A DNA stretch of 64,000 nucleotides, from positions 7,795,817-7,859,816 of the forward strand of contig OY718804.1 in the NCBI GenBank assembly GCA_963070105.1, in the 5' to 3' direction. Positions 54,792-64,000 of this stretch are shown here, piece after piece. Source of the stretch: Litomosoides sigmodontis. Its lineage: Eukaryota > Nematoda > Chromadorea > Rhabditida > Onchocercidae. The translations under genes were made by a program, and so were the position numbers. Each line of letters starts with the position of its first letter. Position 1 is the stretch's first letter. The notes under the pieces were generated by a model, which was given only the letters and a program-made list of their open reading frames with translations, did no database searches and was not told where the DNA came from.

Positions 54792-56264
54792 ATGAGGGCA
54801 CATCATGTGCTCCTTTGCTTGAGGATTCTGATGGTAGTAAGTTATAAACGCAAAGTTGCGTTAGTAATTGCAAGTTCACTTCAGCTCTGTTGTTCTGTAG
54901 GTTGATGAGTGGTACCACACTCTTAACAACTAACTTACAGTGCTTTTGCATTTGGGTGTTAATATGTGGAGCGATTATGGCATCACGCTATTCGTACGGC
55001 AGTCGCGAAACGCTGATCATTGCCGTGATACTCGACGCATTGCTAATGATTTTCTGTATTTTCTTGATCGTTGATGTCTTGAAAAGATACTATCTACAAT
55101 TTCCGGTGGTACCGTATCCTTTCATTTATTAGCAAAAATATAAGAATATTATTTCAGCAACAATTTGCACATCAGTTCATTGAATATTGACAGTATTATT
55201 TCTGTACTTACTAAACTAAACCTCAATGAGTTGAACTGATCCATAATCGATAGCTAAAATAATATAACAAAGATACACGGCAACACTCGATCCATAGATA
55301 ACTGTCATTGCAAAATTAGGAGAATGGGAGCGCTTCCTGCGAGATTATCAAATTTCATGCAATTTTCACTTCAGCTTTGAAATTGAATTTCTGACTGCAG
55401 TTTTTCAGTGAAAATGGGATAAAACTAGAGTGATTCGTGTGAAATGCTGGTTTTAGAAAACACTTTTGGCATAATTAGTCAAGATGTACCAAATAGCAGA
55501 TAGCTTTTTTTCTCTGCAGTTGCATTTGCACTTATCTTTCTTCAATAACCCACCATTTATTTTAAATTATTTGATACATAGAATGACTCGATTCAAACGT
55601 GTACAACCAAACTGTCACGGAAGGTATAAGAAGGTTAAATTTAATTAAAATAGCAGCTTTATACATCGAACATTTTGAGAAATGATTGTTCATCGCACAT
55701 ATCGAGTAATAATAGTTTCAGCTAATATATATAAAACCAGTAGCAGTAATCGTTGCTGCAATTGTTGCATGGATGATCACAACATCAGCAACAGTTGATA
55801 TGTTAGCCACTCTAACTATCGTAAGCTCCTATTCTGAAGTTTCTACCAATAGAGAGGAAGGTTTACTTCCTTCTCTCTTCATCATTCGATGAGCTGTTAT
55901 CGATGTGAGCATTTTTCAGAAACTAATGGTGCAGTCGAAACTACTGAATGAGAAATTACTCCTTCAATGGGATTTCTGTCAGGGCTCAATTTCACAAGAA
56001 ATTTTAAAGCATGTTTACTTTTTAGGGCAATGCATGGCATGCAGTAACATGTCTTATGATAGATTCTATGACACAGTTACATGCAACGGGTCCAGGTCAA
56101 CTTTTTTATACCCAGACTTCGTCAACACAAACACGTACTGGAAGCACAGCAATATGAATATATTCGACATGCTTATACCATTGACAGGTATAAATAATGC
56201 TCCCACAAGCAAAGCACTAAATTACAACATTAGCTGGCCACTTGGTATTTTTATCATTCAATAG
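54792..56264 (+). CDS. unrecognised multi-span membrane protein
   Basis: ATG lies 2 nt after TTATTCTCAG, a likely trans-splice site. Exon 1 is 54792-54836 (donor GTAAGT) and exon 2 starts 54941 after TAACTTACAG. Together they encode two hydrophobic spans (RILMVCFCIWVLICGAIM and LIIAVILDALLMIFCIFLIV) with a short polar link. Unspliced, exon 2 ends in TAG at 55132 (78 aa). Alternatively a donor after CAATTTCCG (about 55105) joins, in phase 0, an exon starting near 55722 (PVAVIVAAIVAWMITTSA, donor GTAAGC at about 55829) and another from 55909 (after TTTTTCAG) that ends in TAG at 56264 with a Cys-containing loop. The layout suggests a three- or four-span protein, but I do not recognise the family. 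An AATAAA at 56640-56645 could serve it. Confidence 0.5.
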
Positions 56265-56672
56265 CATGAAGTACATTATGAGTTACGTATCTATATTTTC
56301 CTTTGTTTTTTGGAACGCATAAAATTGTATTTTAACAACATTTGGTTTACATATAATAACATGAAAATTTTAGAAATATTGCACTCCCCGTGGTTATAAA
56401 ACTATAGGTTTGCTTTACAAAACATCCTGAACAGATGAATCAAAAAGAATTAATTTTTTTTGAGCGTTAGAAAAAAACCAATGCGTTTGTTCGCCTTCTA
56501 GGAAAGTAAGAAAAAAATTCGTCATGACTAGATTTTTAAACAAGTTTTTTCAATAGCTGTATTTGAACTGCTTCACTTTTGTAACATATATGAAATTTAA
56601 TTTATTTTCTTTTCAAGGAATTACGCTTCGAACTATTCAAATAAAACCTTAAAATTTCCCTATCAACCAAAA
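56265..56672. other. convergent 3' ends
   Basis: Short AT-rich spacer between the plus-strand membrane protein and the STRM-1-like gene. It carries poly(A) signals for both strands: AATAAA on plus at 56640-56645 and on minus at 56601-56606, so the transcripts probably overlap slightly. Confidence 0.5.
56601..56606 (-). terminator. poly(A) signal of the STRM-1-like gene
   Basis: TTTATT on the plus strand reads AATAAA on the minus strand about 70 nt after the TGA stop at 56673. Confidence 0.6.
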
Positions 56673-58427
56673 TCACTTAATTTTCTGAAAAAGCAAAATT
56701 TCGGAGCCACTGAGAATGCCCAATTTGCCAGCTTGAACAATGCTGTTTATTGTGCCAGCCAGAAATATTCGTTTAAAATGAAGAAATCCTTTAGGCATAA
56801 CATGAAATGTTTGTGCAATCGAAATTATCCAATCAACCAATGACGAACTGCAATTAAATGTTTCTGAGGATGACGGATTTCGAGAAAATATTCCAAATTC
56901 ATGCCAAAAAAATTGTGCTCACTGCTCCGTGCTTTCAAAAATATGGATGTGAATTTGGTGCTCCTTATCCATCAAATCAGATAACCAAAAATGAGATAAT
57001 TCCATTCATTCGTCACAAAGAAATTTAAAGTAAACCAACCTAACAAGCCACATGAACAAAGGAGAGTTAGAGAAGCAAAAGTAGAAAGGATTTCCAGTTT
57101 CTCGGTCAAAGTCAATGTTTTCCACCAGTTCCAAACCATAAATTTTTGCCGTACCTATTATTTCTGCCCTGAAATGGTAAATTTCAAGAGTGTAGATTTA
57201 AGCAATGTATCGCAATGCTTTTTCATCCTTAACTTAAACCTCCCATTGGTAACAACAATTTGCATATTTGGGCATGAAGCTGCAAAATTGAAGAATACGT
57301 TACAGTACTTGAAATGGATCAAATATGTGTTTAAAATGTTTACTTTGTGTGTAAAGGAGGCATACCGCAAGCATACTCCAAGTTCTTAATAACTTCCTTA
57401 TGTTTCTCTGAAGATGAATGATATTTATCAGTTTTCAATAAATCATAAACAAGGAAAAGTCCTCCAGGAAGTAGAATCCGATTTACTTCTTGCAGGGCTG
57501 GCTTCAAATCTTCTATATATTTTAATGCGTAAACCTGAAAAAATACATGAAAGCCACAATTTCAAATAAATAAAACAAAATATTACTGCACGAATATTTC
57601 GGCGCATATGCAATCATTTGATGATTCTGCAGCGTGCCAATGTACGCTAACATTGCTTCTAACTCAGAAATCATCAAAATTTTGAGATATAACTATAAGA
57701 CTTTGAACTTAGCTTACCGCATACGCACAATCATAACCACCATCCACTAACGGTAGGCTGCAACAGTTCCCCTGTACAATGCGGCAGTTTTTGAGACCTT
57801 CGTTTTCGAAGCGTTCATTTCCAACTGTCACCTCGTTCCCCGCTATTGTTACACCAGTCAAGCTAGCCCCAGTAATGGCTAAATCATGCATGACGCCACC
57901 TATGCCACATCCAATATCTACACATTGTTTACCTGAAATTGAACTTTATCGTCAGTCCGATAGATCGCTACAGTACTGCTCGAAAGGTAAATATGATTAC
58001 CTCTCGTAAGCTTCAAACAGCGACCAATTCGCTCATGGAGTTCTTTCAGTGCATCTGCCAGTGATTGCTGTCTACGTCGAGGAGGCGCAAAATGAAAACT
58101 TCCATTAAAGTATTCATCGATAATGGCGGACATGACGGAATAGTAGTGCGCTGTAACCAACGAATAGTCCGACTTTGCCTTTGCTTCTTTGTACAATCGA
58201 TCATGCTCCTCAGCGAATACTTCCTGAACTTCATACTTACTTTCCTATTTTCACAATGAGCAAAGTTAAAATCTTTGAAAGAACATTTGAATATTTCGGA
58301 AGGTCAAAAAACCGCAAAAGCGTCCCACGCCTGTAGCCTCCTATATCAGGAAACAACTTTTTCTGCCAATTCTTTCTCCGGTATTTCGTCTCCGCCCAAA
58401 TATGTGGTGAGTATCCAGTAACAGACT
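56673..58427 (-). CDS. strm-1: STRM-1-like sterol methyltransferase
   Basis: SAM-dependent enzyme; in Caenorhabditis STRM-1 methylates the sterol C4 position and so limits dafachronic-acid hormone synthesis. Exons: 58427-58285 (tentative), 58223-58001, 57932-57718, 57534-57344, 57168-57040 and 56847-56673, with phases agreeing. SAM motif I is CVDIGCGIGGVMHDLA, followed by SLTGVTIAGNEV, GGYDCAYAVYALKYIEDLKP and RILLPGGLFLVYDLLKTDKY; C-terminal blocks are LELVENIDFDRETGNPFYF, SPLFMWLV, VMPKGF, FLAGTINSIVQAGKLGILSG and a final FQK. This is the sterol methyltransferase fold in the nematode arrangement. The most 5' exon has no ATG, so a start exon is missing. An acceptor within GAAAATAG at 58236 is an alternative to the GTTCAG acceptor for the 58223 exon. 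Confidence 0.9.
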
Positions 58428-58877
58428 CTAATCCTTATTCATTAACACATAAATTCCAATTAGTCTTAATTTCAGGTTATCGATAGAAAGTACACTTACA
58501 CTGCGCCAAATGATAAATATGAAAAATTACGGAAAAAATAAATCATTGCGGGAGTTATAATATAAATTGTTACGGAAATTATAAATCAAAAAAATTAAAT
58601 TAATGAAAATTAAAATGTTACAAAAATTAAGGATTGCTTAAGAGTTTTTCTACGATGAATTTAATTAACGATAAATAACAGTTGGAATGAAGTGTAAATT
58701 GAAAGAATATGAAGCGTTGGTATTTATGCTTGCACATCCAACACCGTACATTCGTCGGGTGGTCACATTTTTGGATTAAATTCAACTCGGATGTACACAT
58801 AGCTCTTAACAGAATTCTTTTATCTGCCACGTAAGTGTAAACACATAAACTTTAATCTCAATAATTCCAAGCATCAA

Positions 58878-58988
58878 ATGTCTAAATTGCTAGCAGCGCC
58901 GAGGAAAATACTCCATGAAAGAGAACAAATTATAGGTATCGAGGAACATCGTAAAGTTATTGATGAATTTTTTATCGAAGAATACACC
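58878..58988 (+). CDS. orphan first coding exon
   Basis: ATG followed by 36 sense codons with strong coding character (LLAAPRKILHEREQIIGIEE then HRKVIDEFFIEEYT) ends at a GTATGT donor in phase 0. It lies on the opposite strand between two minus-strand genes. A possible later exon ends at 59820 (FTFSSSTSSN...NEPTNLDEIFQ, TAA), for example from an ACAGAG site at 59730. A short alternative is the TTTAGCTTGCAG acceptor near 59065, which ends the protein after six residues. Family not recognised. Confidence 0.45.
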
Positions 58989-60116
58989 GTATGTCCATCA
59001 ATTTCTTGAAACACTACTACGAGCTAATCTTTACGATTCGTAAAGTTTAGCTTGCAGTTGTATTCTGATCTAAGATGATTCTATCGATAAACTTTCAGAA
59101 ATGAGAATTTAGACTGTAGACAGAGAGAAGCGAGAGATTAACAAGAAGTGAAAGTTTGTAACTGTCTTCATAAGACCAACTTTTTAATTTTTCTACGAAA
59201 ATCTGAAGAAGTACACAGAGCTCATTTGAAGAAAACTTTTAGCTATCAGAGAATGAGGCATCAAATGATTTCACGTACAGAAACAACTGCAGGACTTGAA
59301 ATTTCCAGTTGAAAACAACATGAAAGCAGTATGATAAAATTTTTAATTAAAAAAAAATCAATAGAACTCATGTCGCCCTGTATTGTCGAAGAGATCGTAT
59401 AAATACTTTATTTGGCCGAAAAAAAAACAAATTACCAAATCTTGCCGTCGAAAATGTCGTAGTAATTTGAAAAACTTCGATGTTAAATCAATCGACATGA
59501 TGACGAAAGTGTGATGTCACGAAATGATCGTTCTTCTACAGACTAGATGGATTTTGGGGATGATTATAAACTGGACATCGCAGCACTGACATGATCGCAA
59601 CACTACTACCTCTTCACTTATCGCTATGCGAAACAAGGACAAAACTATTCGCGACACACATGCACACAATCTGCACGAAATATTACAACTCCGACATAAA
59701 TGTCTTGTGCGAAATAGTGTCACAGAGGGGAACAACAGAAAATTTACCTTTAGTTCCTCAACATCCTCTAATCTCCAAAATGAAAACGAGCCGACGAATT
59801 TGGATGAGATTTTTCAATAAGCTTGAAACAGAACGCAAGAGTTTTTTAAGATCACATTAAAAGATATGGAATATTGATTTTTAAAGCAATTTAAAGCAAC
59901 TGCAATAATTGAATATATAATCTCTCCTATCAACGTATGTATATGAAGCAAAAAAAAACGATTCCTATTTTACAAGTTAAACTTCATACTCTGTTTATAA
60001 TTTGCAAAACTATTAAAAATGCGGTTCAGATAAATGTACATTCCTGAGTACAAAGTGCATACATATTTCCCTAGAACACTAGTAAATCTAAAAACAGCAA
60101 AACTGATCAGTTTTTC
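58989..60116. other. mostly unassigned spacer
   Basis: Contains the possible terminal exon of the orphan plus-strand gene (open frame 59626-59820) and otherwise AT-rich DNA leading to the 3' end of the phosphorylase-fold gene. No RNA gene seen. Confidence 0.35.
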
Positions 60117-63100
60117 TTAATTGTTTGCGTTGGGAAGAGGCAAATGAAGGATTAGAAGTTTGGTAAGTGCAGCAGCACGGGCACTACTGTATCCCTGAAA
60201 AAAATTTTTTTACATATAATCGTGAAATCATAACTTCATATATAAAAAAAAAAACATTGAATATCTGAATTTTTTTTCCGATTTACATAAATCCAGTCAA
60301 AGCCACAGTTACATAATTATTAGGCAAATTTGATAGCACAATGTACTTTTCTTTTTTGATGTACTTTCCTTTCTACGGGCCGTTCTAGGGCTAAGTGGAA
60401 GAAGTATTGAAGAATATTTCTGGGGATATGACAGCAATTTGGATGAGTTAGCTTGAATGAAAACTGAGTAAGTAACCAAGCAAATAATTGGTGCTAAGAA
60501 AACTTCCTACCTAACCCTTCTCATAAAAAATGAGAAATTTACAAGCCAAATCTTCTACCTGCCATGTACGACTAGCCCGGCTTTGTCCATGTTGATAGTC
60601 TGCAATACCGCGGATCAGTGCCCAGCTATCAATTCGTGAGCCACTTATGGCAGCAATAACGGAGTCGAAGCCGGCATCGACCGCACGCAAATTATGGTTC
60701 GCGGCAAATTTGTCACGCAGTTGAGTAGTACAACTACTTGTATCTTCACCAGTCTCAAATAAATTGTCACCCGTAAATTTTAAGCTAATTGATAATTTGC
60801 TTGAAACTATTGTTTTGTTGCTCTCCCTTATTCCCCTTCCAAACACTTATTCTAAAAATAATAAGTTCCAATCCCGATAAACAGTTAATTGAAAAAAAAT
60901 GAGTAAGTATACTGAAATGCAGAGAAACGAAAAAGTGGAAATTTTGGCAAAATAGTGACTAGGTTTGACAGATCTAAGGATACCTGCTCTTCATTAGCAA
61001 GCGTTTGTTTTCTGTATGAAACCATTGCTCCGATGGAACCAAAATGAACTACCGAATTAACTCGCTCTGAATTTGGGTGTGGAATGACAACTACCTGTCC
61101 GTTGCCTGGAACAAAAATATGTCCTTATTTTTACAATTTTTTGAATTTGTAAATTCCCATTTTTTTAGAAATTTTCATTTTGATTTGAAATTAAATTCTC
61201 CTCTCTGTGACTTATCTTACCTACAGGCACAGCCAAAAGATCGGATTGAGGCGGTGGCCTTGAAAAACTCATGTCGCCATTGGTAGCATCCAAGTGATCA
61301 ATGGTTGCTTCCGTTATGGAATTCCATTCTGTTATCATTTTATCATCCCTCAAAAATTACGATTGAAACGCGTCAATTTCGCTTAACAATTACAAGTACT
61401 TTGTAATTTTTTACAGCTTATTTGGTTGTATCCTTTTGTAATTGCCTTCTTTGCTTAGTTGAAGTTTGTTACTTTCATCTTCCCCTTAAACGTTTAACAT
61501 AAATGTAAAATCATACATATTTTTTGCAATATGAGCAATGATTGCATCTTGAGGATTCCAATTTCGAACTAAGAAGCCATTCACGCGTTCGGTCGTTCTA
61601 TCGACGATATAGGAGTGAGCAAACACGTAAGCATTCGGATCTGGCCCACTGACAACGACGTCACCAAGACGTACGTGACGTGTGGCATCCGTGTAATGCG
61701 CAACGCCACCACCAACACCGACGACAAATACATGCTCAACATGTTGAAAATTACCAAGAAGACGGGTAGTAATAGAGCCGGCAGATGTTGTTGCTTCCCG
61801 ACTATCGCCTACAAATGAGCACTGTTTGAACAACCATAGAAGATCAGAACCATCAGTTAACATCTTACTTGAACTATTTCATAAGACCGAGAAGAGGTAA
61901 GAGCAAAAAAGTAAAGTAGATGAGGACCGCAACAGATTAGGCTTACACTCTCAATAAGGTACATCTGTCGCATGATAGATATAGTGGACTTTTACCACAG
62001 CTCTAATACTCCGTAAAATCGTCAAGGATGACAACATTGACTAGTAAAACTTTCAGGTACTGTTTTTTCTATTGGATTCAGGAACGCTTATTAAACCTAA
62101 GTCTTTCAACTGCTCTCTCTCTCATAAAGACTGAAACACGACAATTTATTACTACATCCTACAAATCGGACTGCAGAATAAACGAAATACATACCAATAA
62201 CAGCCAGTTTCGTCGCAACAACTCGATGTTTTCCGATCCATCCCAATGTATAAATATTAGAGTCACCACCAGACCGGTAGCGATGAACAGTGGTACTGTT
62301 ATCAATGATCGCATCAATGCTCTGTTTCTCGGTAAACAAACAAGTTAAGATAGCGACAGTAGGATGATCACGAGGACCGAAACTGCTTTGAGTTCGAGAT
62401 AATTCAACTATAAGAATAAAAACATAAATAAATCCGAAAGCTTGTTCCTCCTTACCTGGATCCTTTCATCACAAAATTACCTAAATCATATCCAAAATTA
62501 AAACTGACAGTGTGCCAAACAAATGCCTAGTTTTTATTACCAAAAGGTTTCCCTTCCATAGTGCAGATTCTTAACAATTTATACATTAAAAAACTTACTG
62601 CTGTCAACAGCACTCACACGAATCCATTCATCTTGCAATTTTTGTACAACACCAAGTGCTTCTAATTCACTGAGAAATTCATTAACTTCCTTATTCGTAC
62701 AACGTAGAGATCTCAAATTTGAAAATTTGGTTAATTTATTTACGAAGCAATAAGACAAAACACATAGTGTTCAAGAGAAATATTTTTACAAAAGTCTGGT
62801 AATGTTAGTTTTTAACTTCTTTATTTTTAATACCAAGCAAATAATCTTATAATGTCTGACAGTCTAGATTAGTCCAAGAATACTGAATGAAATGGATTAA
62901 CATTATCGAAAATATCATTTATAACTTACTCCGCAATTATATCAACAGACAAGCCATTTGGATATGCATGTTCCAGAACTTCTTGTACATGACCTGCGGT
63001 AACGTTCTCAACTTCCGAACCAGAATCTGGAAGAAAGTTCATGAAATAAATAGAAATGACTTTGATTCATATGACTGAGAGAGGTATGACAGATAATTTA

Positions 63101-64000
63101 CTACTCAATGATAAATCAAAATAAAAGAACATTCTAAGTTGAAAAGCCCGTTTAAACAAATATTTGTCCTACTTTCCTAAAAACCCTCAGTACTTTATTT
63201 CCAAACTATTTTACACATAAAACATTTATGGCTTATTAAATCTACCATATTGTTTGGGATCAGGCATTTTATATGCCTCATTTTCTTTCGCAAACTGCAT
63301 ATCAATTTCGATTTCTCGCACTGCTCCATAATCGTTTTGCATGAGCTTCAAAATTCGTTTCAGAAATGTCACATAATCTGGAAAGATTATGTTACGTAAT
63401 GTTTCATAAATGTTACATAATTCGATACAACTTATTCTTCTTCAAAACTTCAAACGAAAGTTTTGACCTCTGCCCGAGAGAGATACAAAAGCAGTGCTAC
63501 TTATTTATATTAAGATACAGCAACCAGTACTTAAATAAAAACTTTTCTTTTAAAACTAAAACTACCTCTTGGAAAAACGCTAACAAGATCCCGGAAAAAT
63601 TGCTGCGCTGTAGCATGCTTGTTAGAAACTTCGGTATCATCGAAGAACCGGAAACGAAAGCAACGATTTTCCTAGAAAGGTTAACAAAATTAATTGGCAA
63701 AACAAACGAAAAATATTTGTTCTTCGGAACTAATAACTAATAACAACCGCCCGTAACGCATAAAACTTGACCTGTTTCTGCATATCTCCATTTCGTAACC
63801 ACACGGAAAAATTCAGCGCTACATCACATTTCAAGTCTAAAATGTAAATAATTAGACCCTTCTGACCTTATACGAGTGATAACAAAAATAAAAAGTTCAA
63901 CTGCCACATTAGCACAAATTCAATAACAAAAAATTAGGCAAACTTGGTTTTCCATCAATAAGCTTATTGATAACAATGCCAGTGTGTTCTCCGCCAGCAA
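60117..64000 (-). CDS. winged-helix / nucleoside phosphorylase-fold protein, 5' end outside window
   Basis: Exons: 64000-63944 (cut by the edge), 63837-63773, 63671-63566, 63377-63246, 63026-62930, 62711-62599, 62407-62195, 61808-61517, 61348-61221, 61105-60984, 60753-60559 and 60194-60117; every junction is in phase. The N-terminal part is unrecognised (VALNFSVWLRNGD, VFPRDYVTFLKRILKLMQND). A winged-helix-like segment follows (DIIAESLRCTNKEVNEFLSE, LEALGVVQKLQDEWIRV). The rest is a PNP_UDP_1 domain: HPTVAILTCLFTEKQSIDAI, GDSREATTSAGSITTRLL, VFVVGVGGGVAHYTD, HVRLGDVVVSGPDPNAY, AVDAGFDSVIAAISGSR and RGIADYQHGQSR. The catalytic-type Asp (RGIADY) is present; the ribose-binding Glu usual in VxMExAA reads Gly here. 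Substrate unknown; enzyme activity uncertain. Three acceptors have G at -3. Confidence 0.85.

Noticed and set aside
63366..63740. 124-codon plus-strand frame
   Set aside because: It lies antisense to two well-supported exons of the phosphorylase-fold gene.

Overview
This looks like nuclear DNA of a nematode. It is AT-rich, the genes are split into many short exons, and nearly every 3' splice site reads like TTTTCAG. Several genes start a few bases after such a site, with no visible upstream exon, as expected when a spliced leader is trans-spliced. One gene belongs to the nematode STRM-1 sterol methyltransferase family. A parasitic (clade III-like) worm is my guess, but the sequence does not prove it. 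There are no bacterial operons, rRNA, CRISPR arrays or intact mobile elements.

Layout, left to right. 1.1-2.7 kb (-): unrecognised 263-aa protein. 4.0-6.4 kb (-): heterochromatin protein 1 (chromodomain plus chromoshadow). 6.9-7.6 kb (+): COA5/PET191-like twin CX9C protein, divergent from HP1 across a short repeat-rich spacer. 9.1-9.5 kb (+): small protein with weak ENY2 resemblance. 10.4-26.4 kb (-): PDE2-type cGMP-regulated phosphodiesterase with long introns; a possible first exon lies at 33.3 kb. 35.4-47.1 kb (-): SMG6, the nonsense-mediated decay endonuclease, 28 exons. 50.2-54.3 kb (-): TMUB-like membrane ubiquitin-like protein, 11 exons. 54.8-56.3 kb (+): unrecognised multi-span membrane protein. 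56.7-58.4 kb (-): STRM-1-like sterol methyltransferase. 58.9 kb (+): one orphan coding exon. 60.1-64.0 kb (-): winged-helix/nucleoside phosphorylase-fold protein, 5' end outside the window.

Exon joins were made by hand. For most internal junctions of HP1, PDE2, SMG6, TMUB, STRM-1 and the phosphorylase gene, reading phase agrees across the join and the protein stays collinear with its family. Weak points: the 3' end of HP1 exon 3, the PDE2 N-terminus, the SMG6 exon 2 donor and exon 26 acceptor, the STRM-1 5' end, and the last exon of COA5.

The genes are mostly unrelated housekeeping or regulatory genes: chromatin, cyclic-nucleotide signalling, RNA decay, ER quality control, sterol metabolism and cytochrome oxidase assembly. 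I found no convincing new multi-gene system. The best leads are splicing oddities (two GC-AG introns, three acceptors with G at -3, a duplicated in-frame donor), an exon-junction-complex motif in SMG6, a winged-helix/phosphorylase fusion lacking a usual ribose-binding glutamate, and several unrecognised nematode-type genes.
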